Shown here: positions 38,369 through 47,768 of the stretch, in pieces | How the letters are laid out: each line of letters opens with the position of its first letter | How positions within the stretch are numbered: the stretch's first letter is position 1 | DNA from: Catenulispora sp. GP43 | Lineage (GTDB): Bacteria > Actinomycetota > Actinomycetes > Streptomycetales > Catenulisporaceae | Reading direction: 5' to 3' | DNA length: 64,000 bases | NCBI RefSeq assembly: GCF_041260665.1 | Contig: NZ_JBGCCT010000009.1 | Span: forward strand, 306,224 to 370,223 | Translations under genes and position numbers: made by a program | The notes under the pieces: model-generated | Database searches by the model: none | Seen by the model: only the letters and a program-made list of their open reading frames with translations | Told to the model about the DNA's origin: nothing

Positions 38369-39279
38369 GCCCCGATCCTATCGAGCGCGGCCTCCACCAG
38401 GTCGGACCGGTCGTATCGCAACCAGTGGACGCGCGGGTCCCGCCGGAACCAGGAGTCCTGGCGCCGCGCGAACCGCTTGGTGGCCCGCACCGTCTCCTCC
38501 TTCGCCTGCTCCTCGGTCCACTCCCCGGCCAGGAAGCGCAGGACCTGCGCGTAGCCGAGGGCGCGGCTGGCGGTGAGGCCGTCGCGCAGGCCCTGGGGCT
38601 CCAGGTCCCGCACCTCCTGGACGAAGCCGGCGTCCCACATCCGGTCCACGCGCAGCGCGATGCGCTCGTCGAGCGCGGGGCGGTCGATGTCCAGGCCGAG
38701 GTGCACGGTGCGCGGATAGTGGTCGGTGTGCTCGGGCAGGGTCGCGGTGAAGCGGCCGCCGGTCAGCTCGATGACCTCCAGCGCGCGCACGATCCGGCGT
38801 CCGTTGGAGGGCAGGATCGTCGCGGCGGCCTGCGGGTCCTGCTCGGCCAGCCGCTGGTGCAGGACGAACGGCCCGGCCTCGGCGAGTTCGGCCTCCAGCC
38901 GCTCGCGGATCAGACCGTCGGTGCCGGGGAACTCGAACTCGTCCAGGGCCCCGCGCACGTACAGCCCGGACCCGCCGACGAACACCGGCGGCCGGCCGCG
39001 CGCGATCAGCCGGTCCGCCTCGACCCGGGACAGGGTCTGGTACTCGGCGACGTTGGCGGCGCGGGTCACCGGCCAGATGTCGAGCAGGTGGTGCGGCACG
39101 CCGCCGCGCTCGGCGACGGTCAGCTTCGCGGTGCCCACGTCCATGCCCTGGTACAGCTGCATCGAGTCGGCGTTGACCACCTCGCCGCGCAGCGCCTCGG
39201 CCAGCGCGACCCCGAGGTCGGACTTGCCGGAGGCGGTCGGGCCGACCACGGCGATCACCGGGACTTCGGCTGCGTTCAT
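38365..39279 (-). CDS. miaA: tRNA dimethylallyltransferase
   Basis: Adds a dimethylallyl group to A37 of tRNAs that read UNN codons, the substrate for MiaB. Seen: the P-loop AVVGPTASGKSDLGVALAE (about 9-27), NADSMQLYQGMDVGTAK, PHHLLDIWP and VGGSGLYVRGAL, with the C-terminal RRQDSWFRRDPRV. Start ATG 39279, giving 304 residues. The open frame extends much farther upstream but has no family similarity. It overlaps dapF. miaB lies about 6 kb away on the same strand, separated by the kinase pair. Confidence 0.95.
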   Translation of the reverse strand: MNAAEVPVIAVVGPTASGKSDLGVALAEALRGEVVNADSMQLYQGMDVGTAKLTVAERGGVPHHLLDIWPVTRAANVAEYQTLSRVEADRLIARGRPPVFVGGSGLYVRGALDEFEFPGTDGLIRERLEAELAEAGPFVLHQRLAEQDPQAAATILPSNGRRIVRALEVIELTGGRFTATLPEHTDHYPRTVHLGLDIDRPALDERIALRVDRMWDAGFVQEVRDLEPQGLRDGLTASRALGYAQVLRFLAGEWTEEQAKEETVRATKRFARRQDSWFRRDPRVHWLRYDRSDLVEAALDRIGA

Positions 39280-39420
39280 CCTGACAACTCTGCTGCGCTC
39301 ACCCGAGGATTCTCCCATCCCAGCCCTGTCACGGTGCGTGATCGCCTCGGCTCGACAGGTGACGGATGCCGTGATCCACTTGGGGGAAGGTCCCCCTTCA
39401 CGGAAGGAAACGCAGGCGAA

Positions 39421-39801
39421 ATGGGCATCTTCGACGTTTTCAAGACCAAGATGAACGAGGCGGCGGAGAAGGTCTCGGACATGATGGACAAGAAGAAGGA
39501 CGACGCGGACGGTCCCTCCCCCCAGGCGCCGGCCGACCCCGAGGCCGCGACCGAGGGCGAGGCGTCCACCATGGTCTCCGAAGGCGCGCCCGTGTCGTCC
39601 ACCGGTGAGGCGGCGCCCGGCATCGGCGACGACGGGGCCGCGGCCCCGGGCTCGTCCGGCAGCGGGATGACGCAGAGCATCAAGGACAACGTCGCCAAGG
39701 GCGCGGACAAGGCCGGGGAGATGGCCGAGGGCGCCACCGGGAACCGTTACGACGAGAAGATCGACTCCGGGGTCCAGCAGGCGAAGGACAAGCTGGGCTG
39801 A
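39421..39801 (+). CDS. MT0933-like antitoxin-family protein
   Basis: A 126-residue soluble protein starting MGIFDVFKTKMNEAAEKVS with the C-terminal pattern KDNVAKGADKAGEMAEGATGNRYDEKIDSGVQQAKD of actinobacterial antitoxin-family proteins. The middle is Ala/Pro/Glu-rich and disordered. A GGAAGG site lies upstream of ATG 39421. No toxin gene is adjacent, so an antitoxin role is not supported by context. In Streptomyces a related gene lies between miaB and miaA, as here. Confidence 0.75.
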   Translation: MGIFDVFKTKMNEAAEKVSDMMDKKKDDADGPSPQAPADPEAATEGEASTMVSEGAPVSSTGEAAPGIGDDGAAAPGSSGSGMTQSIKDNVAKGADKAGEMAEGATGNRYDEKIDSGVQQAKDKLG

Positions 39802-39890
39802 CACACCTGCGGCGCCGGTTCAGCGGCGGGCGCCGTCGGACGGGGGACGCGACACGGCCGCGGCGGCCGGAGACGGCGGCCGCGGCCGTC

Positions 39891-39949
39891 GCCGTGTCCG
39901 TTGCCGTATCCGTTGCCGTGTCCGTATATACGTGTACGGAGTACGGCAA
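39891..39949. terminator. 12-bp tandem repeat leading into a stem-loop
   Basis: Three 12-bp units, GCCGTGTCCGTT type, at 39891-39926 are followed by a stem-loop whose arms are TTGCCGT/ACGGCAA and TCCGTA/TACGGA (39913-39949). It lies between the convergent antitoxin-family and dioxygenase genes and could terminate both. Confidence 0.6.
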
Positions 39950-39958
39950 CCAGCGGGA

Positions 39959-40660
39959 TCAGCGGGCGAGCCAAGTGGCCACGAAGTAGCCGACGCCGTA
40001 GGGCGCCTCGTCGTAGAGCAGGTCGGCGTCGTATTCGACGCCTGACGCGGCCGCCGCGTCGGCCAGGACCCGCCAGGCCGGAAGGCCCGCGACGTGCAGT
40101 TCGCGGGACAGCTCGGGATCGAGTCCGGCGAGGGTCCCGGTGTCCGCGGTCGCCAGAGCGCGCGCCACCAGCGCGTCGTAGGGTTCGGCGCGCTCGTCGA
40201 GGTGGCCGGGGGCCTGCGCGGTGCGGGAGGCGCTGCCGTCGCCGAGGACCAGCATCGCCTGGCGCGCGCCGCCGACCGCGGGCACCGCCGGCACCGCCGC
40301 GCCGCCGCGCTCGTCCACCATCACCGCCCGCCGCACCGGCTCGGCCGGCCGGTCGCGCAGGAGCCAGGCGGCGACCAGGAACGGCAGCGTCATCGGCACG
40401 GCGCCCCCGGCGACCGGACCCCACCGGCCGTCGACGTCCAGATCCACTCCGTAGGCACGGAAACTCCCCCGCGCAGCGACCCCGCCACCCTGCTCAGGTC
40501 CTGCCCCTACAATCAGCACTTCGTCGGCTCCGGCCGCGTACAGCCGGCCGACCGCCGTCTGGCAGGCGGAGCGCAGCGTGTCGAGGTCCGGGGCGAAACC
40601 CTGCGCGACCTCGGGCACGAGGACCGGAGGATGCGGCACGACGGCGGCGGCGATCAACAC
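39959..40660 (-). CDS. Class III extradiol dioxygenase-like protein
   Basis: A protein of the extradiol ring-cleavage dioxygenase subunit-B-like family (AAVVPHPPVLVPEVAQG, LIVGAGPEQGG, LVLGDGSASRT). The His and Glu positions of true dioxygenases are only partly recognisable, so activity is uncertain. I chose GTG 40660 (LIAAAVVPHPP follows), giving 233 residues. The frame is open to 40708. It sits beside the antitoxin-family gene and miaA, as in Streptomyces. It is divergent from the kinase gene. Confidence 0.78.
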   Translation of the reverse strand: MLIAAAVVPHPPVLVPEVAQGFAPDLDTLRSACQTAVGRLYAAGADEVLIVGAGPEQGGGVAARGSFRAYGVDLDVDGRWGPVAGGAVPMTLPFLVAAWLLRDRPAEPVRRAVMVDERGGAAVPAVPAVGGARQAMLVLGDGSASRTAQAPGHLDERAEPYDALVARALATADTGTLAGLDPELSRELHVAGLPAWRVLADAAAASGVEYDADLLYDEAPYGVGYFVATWLAR

Positions 40661-40746
40661 CCGTCCAGGGTAGGGCACGTGGTCGCGGCTACCGGCCGGT
40701 GCTGACACACTGGTCTGCGTAAAGTCGGAATCTGGAGGGGCCAGCG

Positions 40747-42738
40747 GTGGCTGGGGAACAAGACAACGGGCAGGACAGCCACGGCGCGGAGGGGATCCTA
40801 GTAGCCGGGCGGTACCGGCTCGTCGAACGGCTCGGCGCCGGCGGCATGGGCCGCGTCTGGCGGGCCCACGACGAGTCGCTGGACTGCGACGTGGCGGTCA
40901 AGGAGGTCTGGCTGCCGCCGATGCTGTCGGACTCCGAGCGCGCCGAGCGCCTGGAGCGCGCGCAGCGCGAGGCCCGCAACGCGGCCCGGATGCGCAACCA
41001 CCCGCACATCGTCTCCGTGCACGACATGGTGTCCGACAAGGGGATGCCGTGGATCATCATGGACCTGATCCCCTCCCAGAACCTGATGCAGGCCGTCGAG
41101 CAGTACGGACCGCTCCCCCGGGAGCAGGTCGCCAAGATCGGCCTGGGCGTCCTGGACGCCCTCACCGCCAGCCACGCGGCCGGCATCCTGCACCGCGATG
41201 TGAAGCCGGCGAACGTACTGCTCACCACAGACGGCCGCGTCCTGCTCACCGACTTCGGCATCGCGGTCCAGGAAGCCGACCTGACCATGACGGCCTCCGG
41301 CGTCCTGATCGGCTCCCCGGAGTTCGTGGCCCCCGAGCGCGCCCGCGGCGAGGCCAGCGACGGCGCCTCCGACCTGTTCTCCCTGGGCGCGACCCTGTAC
41401 TTCGCCACCGAGGGCCGCTCGCCGTTCCTGCGCGACACGGCGGTCGGCGTCCTGACGGCGATCCTGTTCGAGGAGACGGCCCCGGTCACGCGGGTGCCCG
41501 CGCTCGCGCCGCTGATCAGCGGTCTGCTGACGAAGGACCCGGCGGCACGGTGGGACGCGGCCCGGACCCGGGCGGAGCTGGAGCGGCTGAGCGGGGCCGC
41601 GAATCCTTTTGTCCCGGCGACGATGGTGGCCGGGACCAACGGCGGGAGCGGTACGCCGGGGGCGGGGACTCCCGGCGCGGGGACGCCTTACCCAGGCGCG
41701 GCTTCTTTCCCAGGCACGGCTCCTCTCTCAGGCATGGCTTCTCCCTCAGGTACAGCCTCCGCAGCGCCTCCGACGATGGCCGCGGACGCGGTCGGCCCGA
41801 TGGGCGGCGGCATGCAGTCCGGCGCGCCGGGGTTCGGGATGCCCGGCGGCCTCGGCCCGGGTTCCGGCTCGCAGACTCCGTATCCGCCGCAGAACATACC
41901 CTTCGGGCCTGGTCATGGCCCTGCCCCGATCTTCCACACCGCACCGATGCCCCCTCCGAAAAAGAACACCGGGCGCAACGTCGGATTGGGCGTCGGCGCG
42001 CTGGTGGTCGTCGGCGGCGTCGTCGCGGCGATCGCACTGTCCGGCGGGAGCGGCGATAAGACACAGAACGCGAACACGGGCGCCTCGCCGACTGTGAACG
42101 GACCGAACTCCTCGCAGCCCTCACAGCCCGCACAGCCCTCGCAGCCCTCGCAGCCCTCGAACACGGCGAGCACGGGCTCGTCCACGGACCCTGCGACATG
42201 GGACTCGTCCTCGACGGACCAGACGCCGTTCACCACGGACGCGCTGTTGCCCGTGACATTTACGGACGACAAGGGCGTCGTGTATACGGCAACCAACCGA
42301 TGGACCGACAAGTGCGTCAACTCTTATGAGAGTGCGCAGTTGAAGGCGATGCTGACGCAGTACAAGTGCGACACCCAAGCGATCGGTACGTACACCGACA
42401 GCGCGGGGCGCATCATGGTCGACGTGGCGGTACTCCCGCTGCCCGACGCGCAGACGGCGAAGACGGCGTTCACGAACATGCAGTCCAAGAAGGCGTTCAC
42501 GGTCGAGGACTGGGGCATCTGGTGTCCCAAGAGCGGCCCGGGCGCCGACATTTGCACGTCCAACAAGAACACCGGCAACGCCCAGCAGTACGGCTACATC
42601 CAGCCGGACCACCGGTACCTGATCCACGCGGTGTCGCTTTACGCGAACCTCACGTCGGACCAGTCCGCACAGTCCTGGCTCCAGCCGGCCGCCACCAGCG
42701 CGGCGAAGCAGGGCGGACCGCAGGTCGCGGTGCAGTAA
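40747..42738 (+). CDS. Membrane Ser/Thr protein kinase with extracellular sensor
   Basis: A PknB-type kinase domain at about 20-285: glycine loop GAGGMG, catalytic lysine K52 (VAVKEV), HRDVKPAN (149-155) and DFG (169-171) are intact. A Pro/Gly/Ala-rich linker follows (about 290-405), with one membrane segment (411-432) and an extracellular domain (about 490-663) with four Cys (C523, C541, C593, C603). GTG start with GGAGGGG 6-7 nt upstream. 20 bp later begins a second protein with a matching extracellular domain but a degenerate kinase. Unlike PknB it has no PASTA repeats. The ligand is unknown. Confidence 0.93.
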   Translation: MAGEQDNGQDSHGAEGILVAGRYRLVERLGAGGMGRVWRAHDESLDCDVAVKEVWLPPMLSDSERAERLERAQREARNAARMRNHPHIVSVHDMVSDKGMPWIIMDLIPSQNLMQAVEQYGPLPREQVAKIGLGVLDALTASHAAGILHRDVKPANVLLTTDGRVLLTDFGIAVQEADLTMTASGVLIGSPEFVAPERARGEASDGASDLFSLGATLYFATEGRSPFLRDTAVGVLTAILFEETAPVTRVPALAPLISGLLTKDPAARWDAARTRAELERLSGAANPFVPATMVAGTNGGSGTPGAGTPGAGTPYPGAASFPGTAPLSGMASPSGTASAAPPTMAADAVGPMGGGMQSGAPGFGMPGGLGPGSGSQTPYPPQNIPFGPGHGPAPIFHTAPMPPPKKNTGRNVGLGVGALVVVGGVVAAIALSGGSGDKTQNANTGASPTVNGPNSSQPSQPAQPSQPSQPSNTASTGSSTDPATWDSSSTDQTPFTTDALLPVTFTDDKGVVYTATNRWTDKCVNSYESAQLKAMLTQYKCDTQAIGTYTDSAGRIMVDVAVLPLPDAQTAKTAFTNMQSKKAFTVEDWGIWCPKSGPGADICTSNKNTGNAQQYGYIQPDHRYLIHAVSLYANLTSDQSAQSWLQPAATSAAKQGGPQVAVQ

Positions 42739-42758
42739 CTCGAGATAGCAGGGACCTG

Positions 42759-45455
42759 ATGACGAGGGAGGGCGGGGCCTTGTCCGTGCAGCGTGGGGAT
42801 CTGGTCGCCGGAAGGTACCGGACCGGCGAGCCGCTGGGACCGGCGTGGCGGGCGCACGACGAGACTGGCGGCACCGAAGTGGTGCTGATTCCGGTCGCGG
42901 CACCGGCGAACACCAGCGACGGCGACGGCGCCGACGGGAACGGGAACACCGACAGCGCCGAGGCGCCCGGCACCCTGGAAACCGCCGACGCCCTGAACAC
43001 CGACCGCTGGCGCGACCGCCGCGGCGTCCTCCCGGTGACCGGCACCGCGACCGGCGACGCGGGCGCCTGGCTGGTGGCCGAACCGATAGCGGCCCGCACC
43101 CTGACCGAAGCCGTCGCCCAATGGGGCGCCCTCCCCGCCGAACAGGTCCTCCTGATCGCGGCCGGCGCCATGACCGCCCTGTCGGCATCGGGCCCCCGCA
43201 TCGCCGCCACCGCGGACCACATCCTCCTCACCGACGACGGCCAGGTCCTCCTCCTCCCGATCGAGACGCACCAGAACGACCTGGCCACCCTCGGCACCTC
43301 CCTGCACCTGGCAGCCGAAGGCCACCCCGACGAACCCGCGGACCCACCGCACCAGCCGACCCTCGCCACCCTGATCAACGCCCTCCGCCACCAGGAAACC
43401 GACCGCGACACCACCCTGGACCGCACCTTCGCGGAACTGTCCCGCCTCGGCGCCCCCCTCGACACCGCCCACGGCGCCGACACCCTGAACGAGGCGAAGG
43501 CGGCGAGCGACGCGGCGGCCGACACCGACACGCCCGATGAGGCGGACGCGAACGACGCCACGCAGGCGATGTCGCCCGCCGACCTGCTCGACGAGGACGA
43601 TGCGACCGAGAACGAGGAAGCCGAACAGGCAGCTGAGGCCAGCACACCCGACGAGACAGACGCGGACGCGACACACGTGACCGAGGCCTCCGACACCAAC
43701 GACGCCACCCAGCCGATGTCGCCCGCCGACCTGCTCGACGAGGACGACACCGCCGAGGGCAACGACGGAGAAGCCGAACAGGCGGTCGCGGCGCCAGACA
43801 GCGAGAGCGGCACCAGCGCCAGCGACGATGTCGATGCCGATGCCGATGCCCCCCAGCAAGTCCCGGCACCGGACAGCGACAACAGCGACGACACCACCCG
43901 CCAAGTCCCCGTCGTCGCAGCCACCGACGCCGACGCGACCCAGCAGATCCCAGCACCCAACGCCGACACGAGCGACGCCCCCACCGACGCCACTCAGCAA
44001 GTCCCGGCACCCGACAGCGGCAACAGCGACGACACCACTCGCCAAGTGCCGGTGGTCGCAGCCGCAACCGCCGACGCCGACTCCACAATCACCCGCCCCG
44101 TCCCCGTCGTCGCAGCCGCGTCGGCCGCCGACGCAATCCCCGAGGCCTCCACCCAGGAGATCGCCTCCCCCGACGACTCGGCGACCCGCGCGCTGCCCAT
44201 CCCGGCGGCCGCGCTCTCCGAGCCCGCTCCCGGGCCGGTGCCGTCGGCGCCTCCGGGGGGCAACCCCTTCGTCGCGCCGACGCAGGTCGCCGATGCCGTG
44301 CCGCCGCAGCCGGCCGCCGCGCCCGGGCCCGTGCCCGCGCCGACCCAGGCCGCCGCCGCGGTGCCGCCCGGCGGCGCGCCGAACCCGTGGCTGCAAACGC
44401 CGCAGCAGCCTCAGGCTCAGCCCCAGGTTCAGCCCCAGCCCCAACCCCAGCAAGGCGCCTGGCAGCAAAGCGGCCCCGGCCCGCAGCCACAACCCCAGCC
44501 CGGCCCCTGGGGCCCCGGCCCCAACCAGCCCCCGTACCCGCCCAACCAGCCGCTCTACTTCCCGCAGCAGGGGCCACCGCCCGGCAAGGGCAACGGCGGC
44601 AAGACCGCGGCGATCATCGTCGGTGCGGTGGCCGCCGTGGCCGCGGTGGTGTCGCTGGTCGTGCTCGCCACGCGGAGCAACGGCGGCGGGTCCTCCGACA
44701 CGCTCGGCACCGCCGGGCACTCCTCGGCTTCGTCGTCGGCGGGGCCGACCGGGCCGACGTCGGTGCCCGGGACCAACTTCCCGACCGGCTCCTCGACGTC
44801 GAGTTCGGACGACTCCGCACCGACCGACAACGCGAGCGACAGCTCCAGCAGCGACGGCTCCGACACCGCGAGCAGCACCGACTCGCCGCCGGCCCTGACC
44901 TCGACGCCGTTCGACCCGAACTCGCTCAACGCCTTCCAGACCGACAAGACGCCGCTGGAGCTCGACGCGCTGGTGCCGCAGAGCTTCACCGACGACAAGG
45001 GCGTGCACTACACGCTCAAGGCCGGCAGCGTGCAGCCCTGCGTGCAGACCGACATGTCCTCGAACATGCAGGACATCCTGACCTCCAACAGCTGCAGCAA
45101 GGAGATCGCGGCCAGCTTCGTCGACGACAGCGGCCAGTACCTGGTCTCCGTCAAGGTCCTCCCGCTGCCGGACCAGCACACCGCGACCACGGTCTACAAC
45201 GACCTCGCGCAGCAGTCCGCCGCCGACTTCGGCATCTGGTGCCCGGGCAGCGGCCCCGGCTCGACGACCTGCCAGGGCGACTACCAGTCGGCCACCATCA
45301 AGCAGTACCGCGAGCAGCAGCACCGCTACATCATCCTGTCGGTGGCGCTGGCCGTGAACCACTCGCAATCCAGCAGCATCGCGCCCTGGCTGGACGCCGC
45401 CGCGAAGAAGGCCGTGGACACCGCCGGCCCGGTCAACTGGTCCGGAAACCAGTAG
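42759..45455 (+). CDS. Membrane pseudokinase with matching extracellular domain
   Basis: 898 residues. Residues about 11-232 align in style with the kinase next door (GDLVAGRYRTGEPLGPAWRAHDE) but lack the glycine loop, catalytic Lys, HRD and DFG (LLTDDGQVLLLP stands in their place), so it is a pseudokinase. An acidic repeat-rich linker (about 250-480) holds T-(Q/R)-x-(V/I/L/M) motifs at T268, T317, T380, T394, T412, T427, T445, T465 and T476. A Pro/Gln stretch, a membrane segment (616-637) and an extracellular domain with four Cys follow (C761, C779, C828, C838). Start uncertain: ATG 42759 or TTG 42780. A probable operon with the kinase, ended by the hairpin at 45487. Confidence 0.85.
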   Translation: MTREGGALSVQRGDLVAGRYRTGEPLGPAWRAHDETGGTEVVLIPVAAPANTSDGDGADGNGNTDSAEAPGTLETADALNTDRWRDRRGVLPVTGTATGDAGAWLVAEPIAARTLTEAVAQWGALPAEQVLLIAAGAMTALSASGPRIAATADHILLTDDGQVLLLPIETHQNDLATLGTSLHLAAEGHPDEPADPPHQPTLATLINALRHQETDRDTTLDRTFAELSRLGAPLDTAHGADTLNEAKAASDAAADTDTPDEADANDATQAMSPADLLDEDDATENEEAEQAAEASTPDETDADATHVTEASDTNDATQPMSPADLLDEDDTAEGNDGEAEQAVAAPDSESGTSASDDVDADADAPQQVPAPDSDNSDDTTRQVPVVAATDADATQQIPAPNADTSDAPTDATQQVPAPDSGNSDDTTRQVPVVAAATADADSTITRPVPVVAAASAADAIPEASTQEIASPDDSATRALPIPAAALSEPAPGPVPSAPPGGNPFVAPTQVADAVPPQPAAAPGPVPAPTQAAAAVPPGGAPNPWLQTPQQPQAQPQVQPQPQPQQGAWQQSGPGPQPQPQPGPWGPGPNQPPYPPNQPLYFPQQGPPPGKGNGGKTAAIIVGAVAAVAAVVSLVVLATRSNGGGSSDTLGTAGHSSASSSAGPTGPTSVPGTNFPTGSSTSSSDDSAPTDNASDSSSSDGSDTASSTDSPPALTSTPFDPNSLNAFQTDKTPLELDALVPQSFTDDKGVHYTLKAGSVQPCVQTDMSSNMQDILTSNSCSKEIAASFVDDSGQYLVSVKVLPLPDQHTATTVYNDLAQQSAADFGIWCPGSGPGSTTCQGDYQSATIKQYREQQHRYIILSVALAVNHSQSSSIAPWLDAAAKKAVDTAGPVNWSGNQ

Positions 45456-45486
45456 CCGGAAGCCAGTAGCCGGGCAAGATACAGAC

Positions 45487-45519
45487 GAAGGCCCCTGCGA
45501 AATGATCGCAGGGGCCTTC
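45487..45519. terminator. Bidirectional terminator between pseudokinase and miaB
   Basis: A perfect 14-bp stem (GAAGGCCCCTGCGA and its complement) with a 5-nt AATGA loop, 31 bp past the pseudokinase stop and 13 bp from the miaB stop. Confidence 0.85.
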
Positions 45520-45532
45520 AACAGCAACAGGG

Positions 45533-47062
45533 TCAGCAGACCCCGCAGGCGTTCTCCGCCTCGGGCTGCGCAGCCGGCTTGCCGATCGACGGCATCCCCA
45601 GGGTCACCGCCGCCTTGCGCCGCTCGGACTCCGGCTGCTCCTGCCGGGCCTGCCACGCGTCGCCGGACCGGGTGCGTCGCAGGGCCTTGATGGCGCTCCC
45701 GCCGTCCGCGCCGTCGGCGTTCAGGTGGTGCGGCGCCGCGTACGTGATCTCCACCGAGACCATGTCCCCGGGGCGCGGCAGATCGGCGGCCGGGGTCTGG
45801 CCCACCGCGAAGTGGACGAGCCGGTTGTCCGGAGCCCGCCCCGACATCCGCCGCGTCTCCCCGTCCTTGCGCCCCTCGCCCTCGGCGACCAGCAGCTCGA
45901 CGGTCCGCCCGACCTGCTTCTTGTTCTCCTCCCAGGAGATCTCCTCCTGCAGCGCGACCAACCGCTCGTACCGCGCCTGCACGACCTCCTTCGGCACCTG
46001 TTCCTCCATCGTGGCCGCGGGCGTCCCGGGCCGCTTGGAGTACTGGAACGTGAAAGCGGCCGAGAAACGCGCCTCGCGCACGACGTGCATCGTCTGCTCG
46101 AAGTCCTCCTCGGTCTCCCCGGGGAAGCCGACGATGATGTCGGTGGTGATCGCCGCGTCGGGCATGGCGGCGCGCACCCGCTCGATGATGCCCAGGTACC
46201 GGTCCTGCCGGTAGGAGCGGCGCATCGCCCGCAGCACGGTGTCGGAGCCGGACTGCAGCGGCATGTGCAGCTGCGGCATGACGTTCGGCGTCTCGGCCAT
46301 CGCCGCGATCACGTCGTCGGTGAAGTCCCGGGGATGCGGCGAGGTGAAGCGCACCCGCTCCAGCCCCTCGATCTGGCCGCACGCGCGCAGCAGCTTCGCG
46401 AAGGCCTCCCGGTCCCCGAACTCCGACCCGTACGCGTTGACGTTCTGCCCCAGCAGCGTCACCTCGCACACGCCCTCGGCCACCAGCGCCTCGATCTCCG
46501 ACAGGATCTCGCCCGGCCGCCGGTCCTTCTCCTTGCCCCGCAGCGCGGGCACGATGCAGAAGGTACAGGTGTTGTTGCACCCGACCGACACGCTGACCCA
46601 GGCCGCGTAAGCGGACTCGCGCCGCGTCGGCAGCGTGGAGGGGAAGACGTCCAGCGACTCCAGGATCTCCACCTGGGCCTCGTCCTGCACCCGGGCCCGC
46701 TCCAGCAACACCGGCAACGCCCCGATGTTGTGCGTCCCGAACACCACGTCCACCCACGGCGCGCGCCGCGTGATCTCCCCGCGGTCCTTCTGCGCCAGGC
46801 AGCCGCCGACCGCGATCCGCATCCCGGGCCGCCCCGCCTTCACCGAGGCCAGGTGCCCGAGGTTCCCGTAGAGCCGGTTGTCGGCGTTCTCCCGCACCGC
46901 GCAGGTGTTGAGCACCACCACGTCCGCCTCGCTGGCACCGTCGGACGCACGCACGTAGCCGGCGTCCTCGAGCAGGCCGGAGAGGCGTTCGGAGTCGTGG
47001 ACGTTCATCTGGCAGCCGTAGGTGCGGACGATGTATGTCTTGTCGGTCGCGGTGTCGGGCAT
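45533..47062 (-). CDS. miaB: tRNA-2-methylthio-N6-dimethylallyladenosine synthase
   Basis: A radical-SAM methylthiotransferase that acts on the MiaA product at A37. The N-terminal iron-sulfur domain has Cys in [15 protein letters not shown] (C17), VLNTCAVRE (C53) and AVGGCLAQK (C87). The radical-SAM motif is CNNTCTFC, and a TRAM domain is at the C-terminus. It ends in CGVC. 509 residues. The ATG start has no clear ribosome site, which suggests a leaderless transcript. In Streptomyces miaB lies just next to the antitoxin, dioxygenase and miaA genes. Here two kinase genes intervene. Confidence 0.95.
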   Translation of the reverse strand: MPDTATDKTYIVRTYGCQMNVHDSERLSGLLEDAGYVRASDGASEADVVVLNTCAVRENADNRLYGNLGHLASVKAGRPGMRIAVGGCLAQKDRGEITRRAPWVDVVFGTHNIGALPVLLERARVQDEAQVEILESLDVFPSTLPTRRESAYAAWVSVSVGCNNTCTFCIVPALRGKEKDRRPGEILSEIEALVAEGVCEVTLLGQNVNAYGSEFGDREAFAKLLRACGQIEGLERVRFTSPHPRDFTDDVIAAMAETPNVMPQLHMPLQSGSDTVLRAMRRSYRQDRYLGIIERVRAAMPDAAITTDIIVGFPGETEEDFEQTMHVVREARFSAAFTFQYSKRPGTPAATMEEQVPKEVVQARYERLVALQEEISWEENKKQVGRTVELLVAEGEGRKDGETRRMSGRAPDNRLVHFAVGQTPAADLPRPGDMVSVEITYAAPHHLNADGADGGSAIKALRRTRSGDAWQARQEQPESERRKAAVTLGMPSIGKPAAQPEAENACGVC

Positions 47063-47121
47063 GGCTACAAGGATAGGACCCCCGGACGCGGGGTCCGGCC
47101 GTTAAAGGGAGGGTCCGGCCG

Positions 47122-47739
47122 TCAAAGACGGTTCGGCGGTCCCGGATCGCCAATGGTGACGATCTCGGCGCGCGCGACGGACCTGGCCAGGTCGGCGATC
47201 CGCTCGCGCTCCTCGGGCGTTTCACACCCCTCGACGGCGATCCGGCACGCGGCCAGGAAGCGCGGGCGCAGGGCGACCCACGCGTCGTACGCGGCCATGC
47301 GATCCGGGTTGGCTTCGCCGCGCTCGAAGGCGTCCGAGAAGTCATAGAACAAGCCCGGTTGGGCCTGGTACCAGGCTTTCAAGGAGCAAAGCCGCTCCAC
47401 ATAAGTGCCGGTCTCGAGATAGCCGATCAGCGCCTCGTGGAGCTCGTGCCGACCGATGGCGGCCACGATCGGCATGATCAAGTACTGGTTGAAGCTCGCG
47501 TGCGGGTCGTGGGCGACCAGGTGGAAGAGCGCGTCGCGGTGGTTCCGCACCTCGTGGGGGGCTTGCGTCAAAGCCTTGGCCAGCCTGCCCCGTTTGATGG
47601 TGCAGCGCCTATGGCGCGCGTAATCCGGGCGGTCGGCCATATCCGGCAGGTCGCCGATCTGCCACTCGGGGCTGATCAGGGCGAGCTGCGCGTCGAGCAA
47701 GGACTCGAATTCCGCGTAGATCTCCGCCAACTCCGGCAT
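47122..47739 (-). CDS. Hypothetical protein, family not recognised
   Basis: A 205-residue soluble, acidic, mostly helical protein (YAEFESLLDAQLALISPEWQ; RRCTIKRGRLAKAL; WVALRPRFLAACRIAVEGCE). No motif or domain is recognised. Start ATG 47739. A TTG at 47748 would add three codons. It lies between miaB (59 bp downstream) and a GNAT gene (29 bp upstream), on the same strand. Third-position bias is a little weaker than in neighbours. What it does cannot be told from sequence. Confidence 0.7.
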   Translation of the reverse strand: MPELAEIYAEFESLLDAQLALISPEWQIGDLPDMADRPDYARHRRCTIKRGRLAKALTQAPHEVRNHRDALFHLVAHDPHASFNQYLIMPIVAAIGRHELHEALIGYLETGTYVERLCSLKAWYQAQPGLFYDFSDAFERGEANPDRMAAYDAWVALRPRFLAACRIAVEGCETPEERERIADLARSVARAEIVTIGDPGPPNRL

Positions 47740-47768
47740 ACCCACCAAGGTAGGCCCGGCGGCCTTGA

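Noticed and set aside
39421..40660. Toxin-antitoxin pair (antitoxin-family protein with the dioxygenase-like neighbour)
   Set aside because: The two genes are convergent, the neighbour is a dioxygenase-like protein, and no toxin fold is visible.
42639..47345. Long minus-strand open frame opposite the kinase pair that runs on through the miaB region
   Set aside because: High-GC artefact. It reads the complement of the kinase and pseudokinase and a wrong frame of miaB, with low-complexity G/R/V-rich product and no motif.
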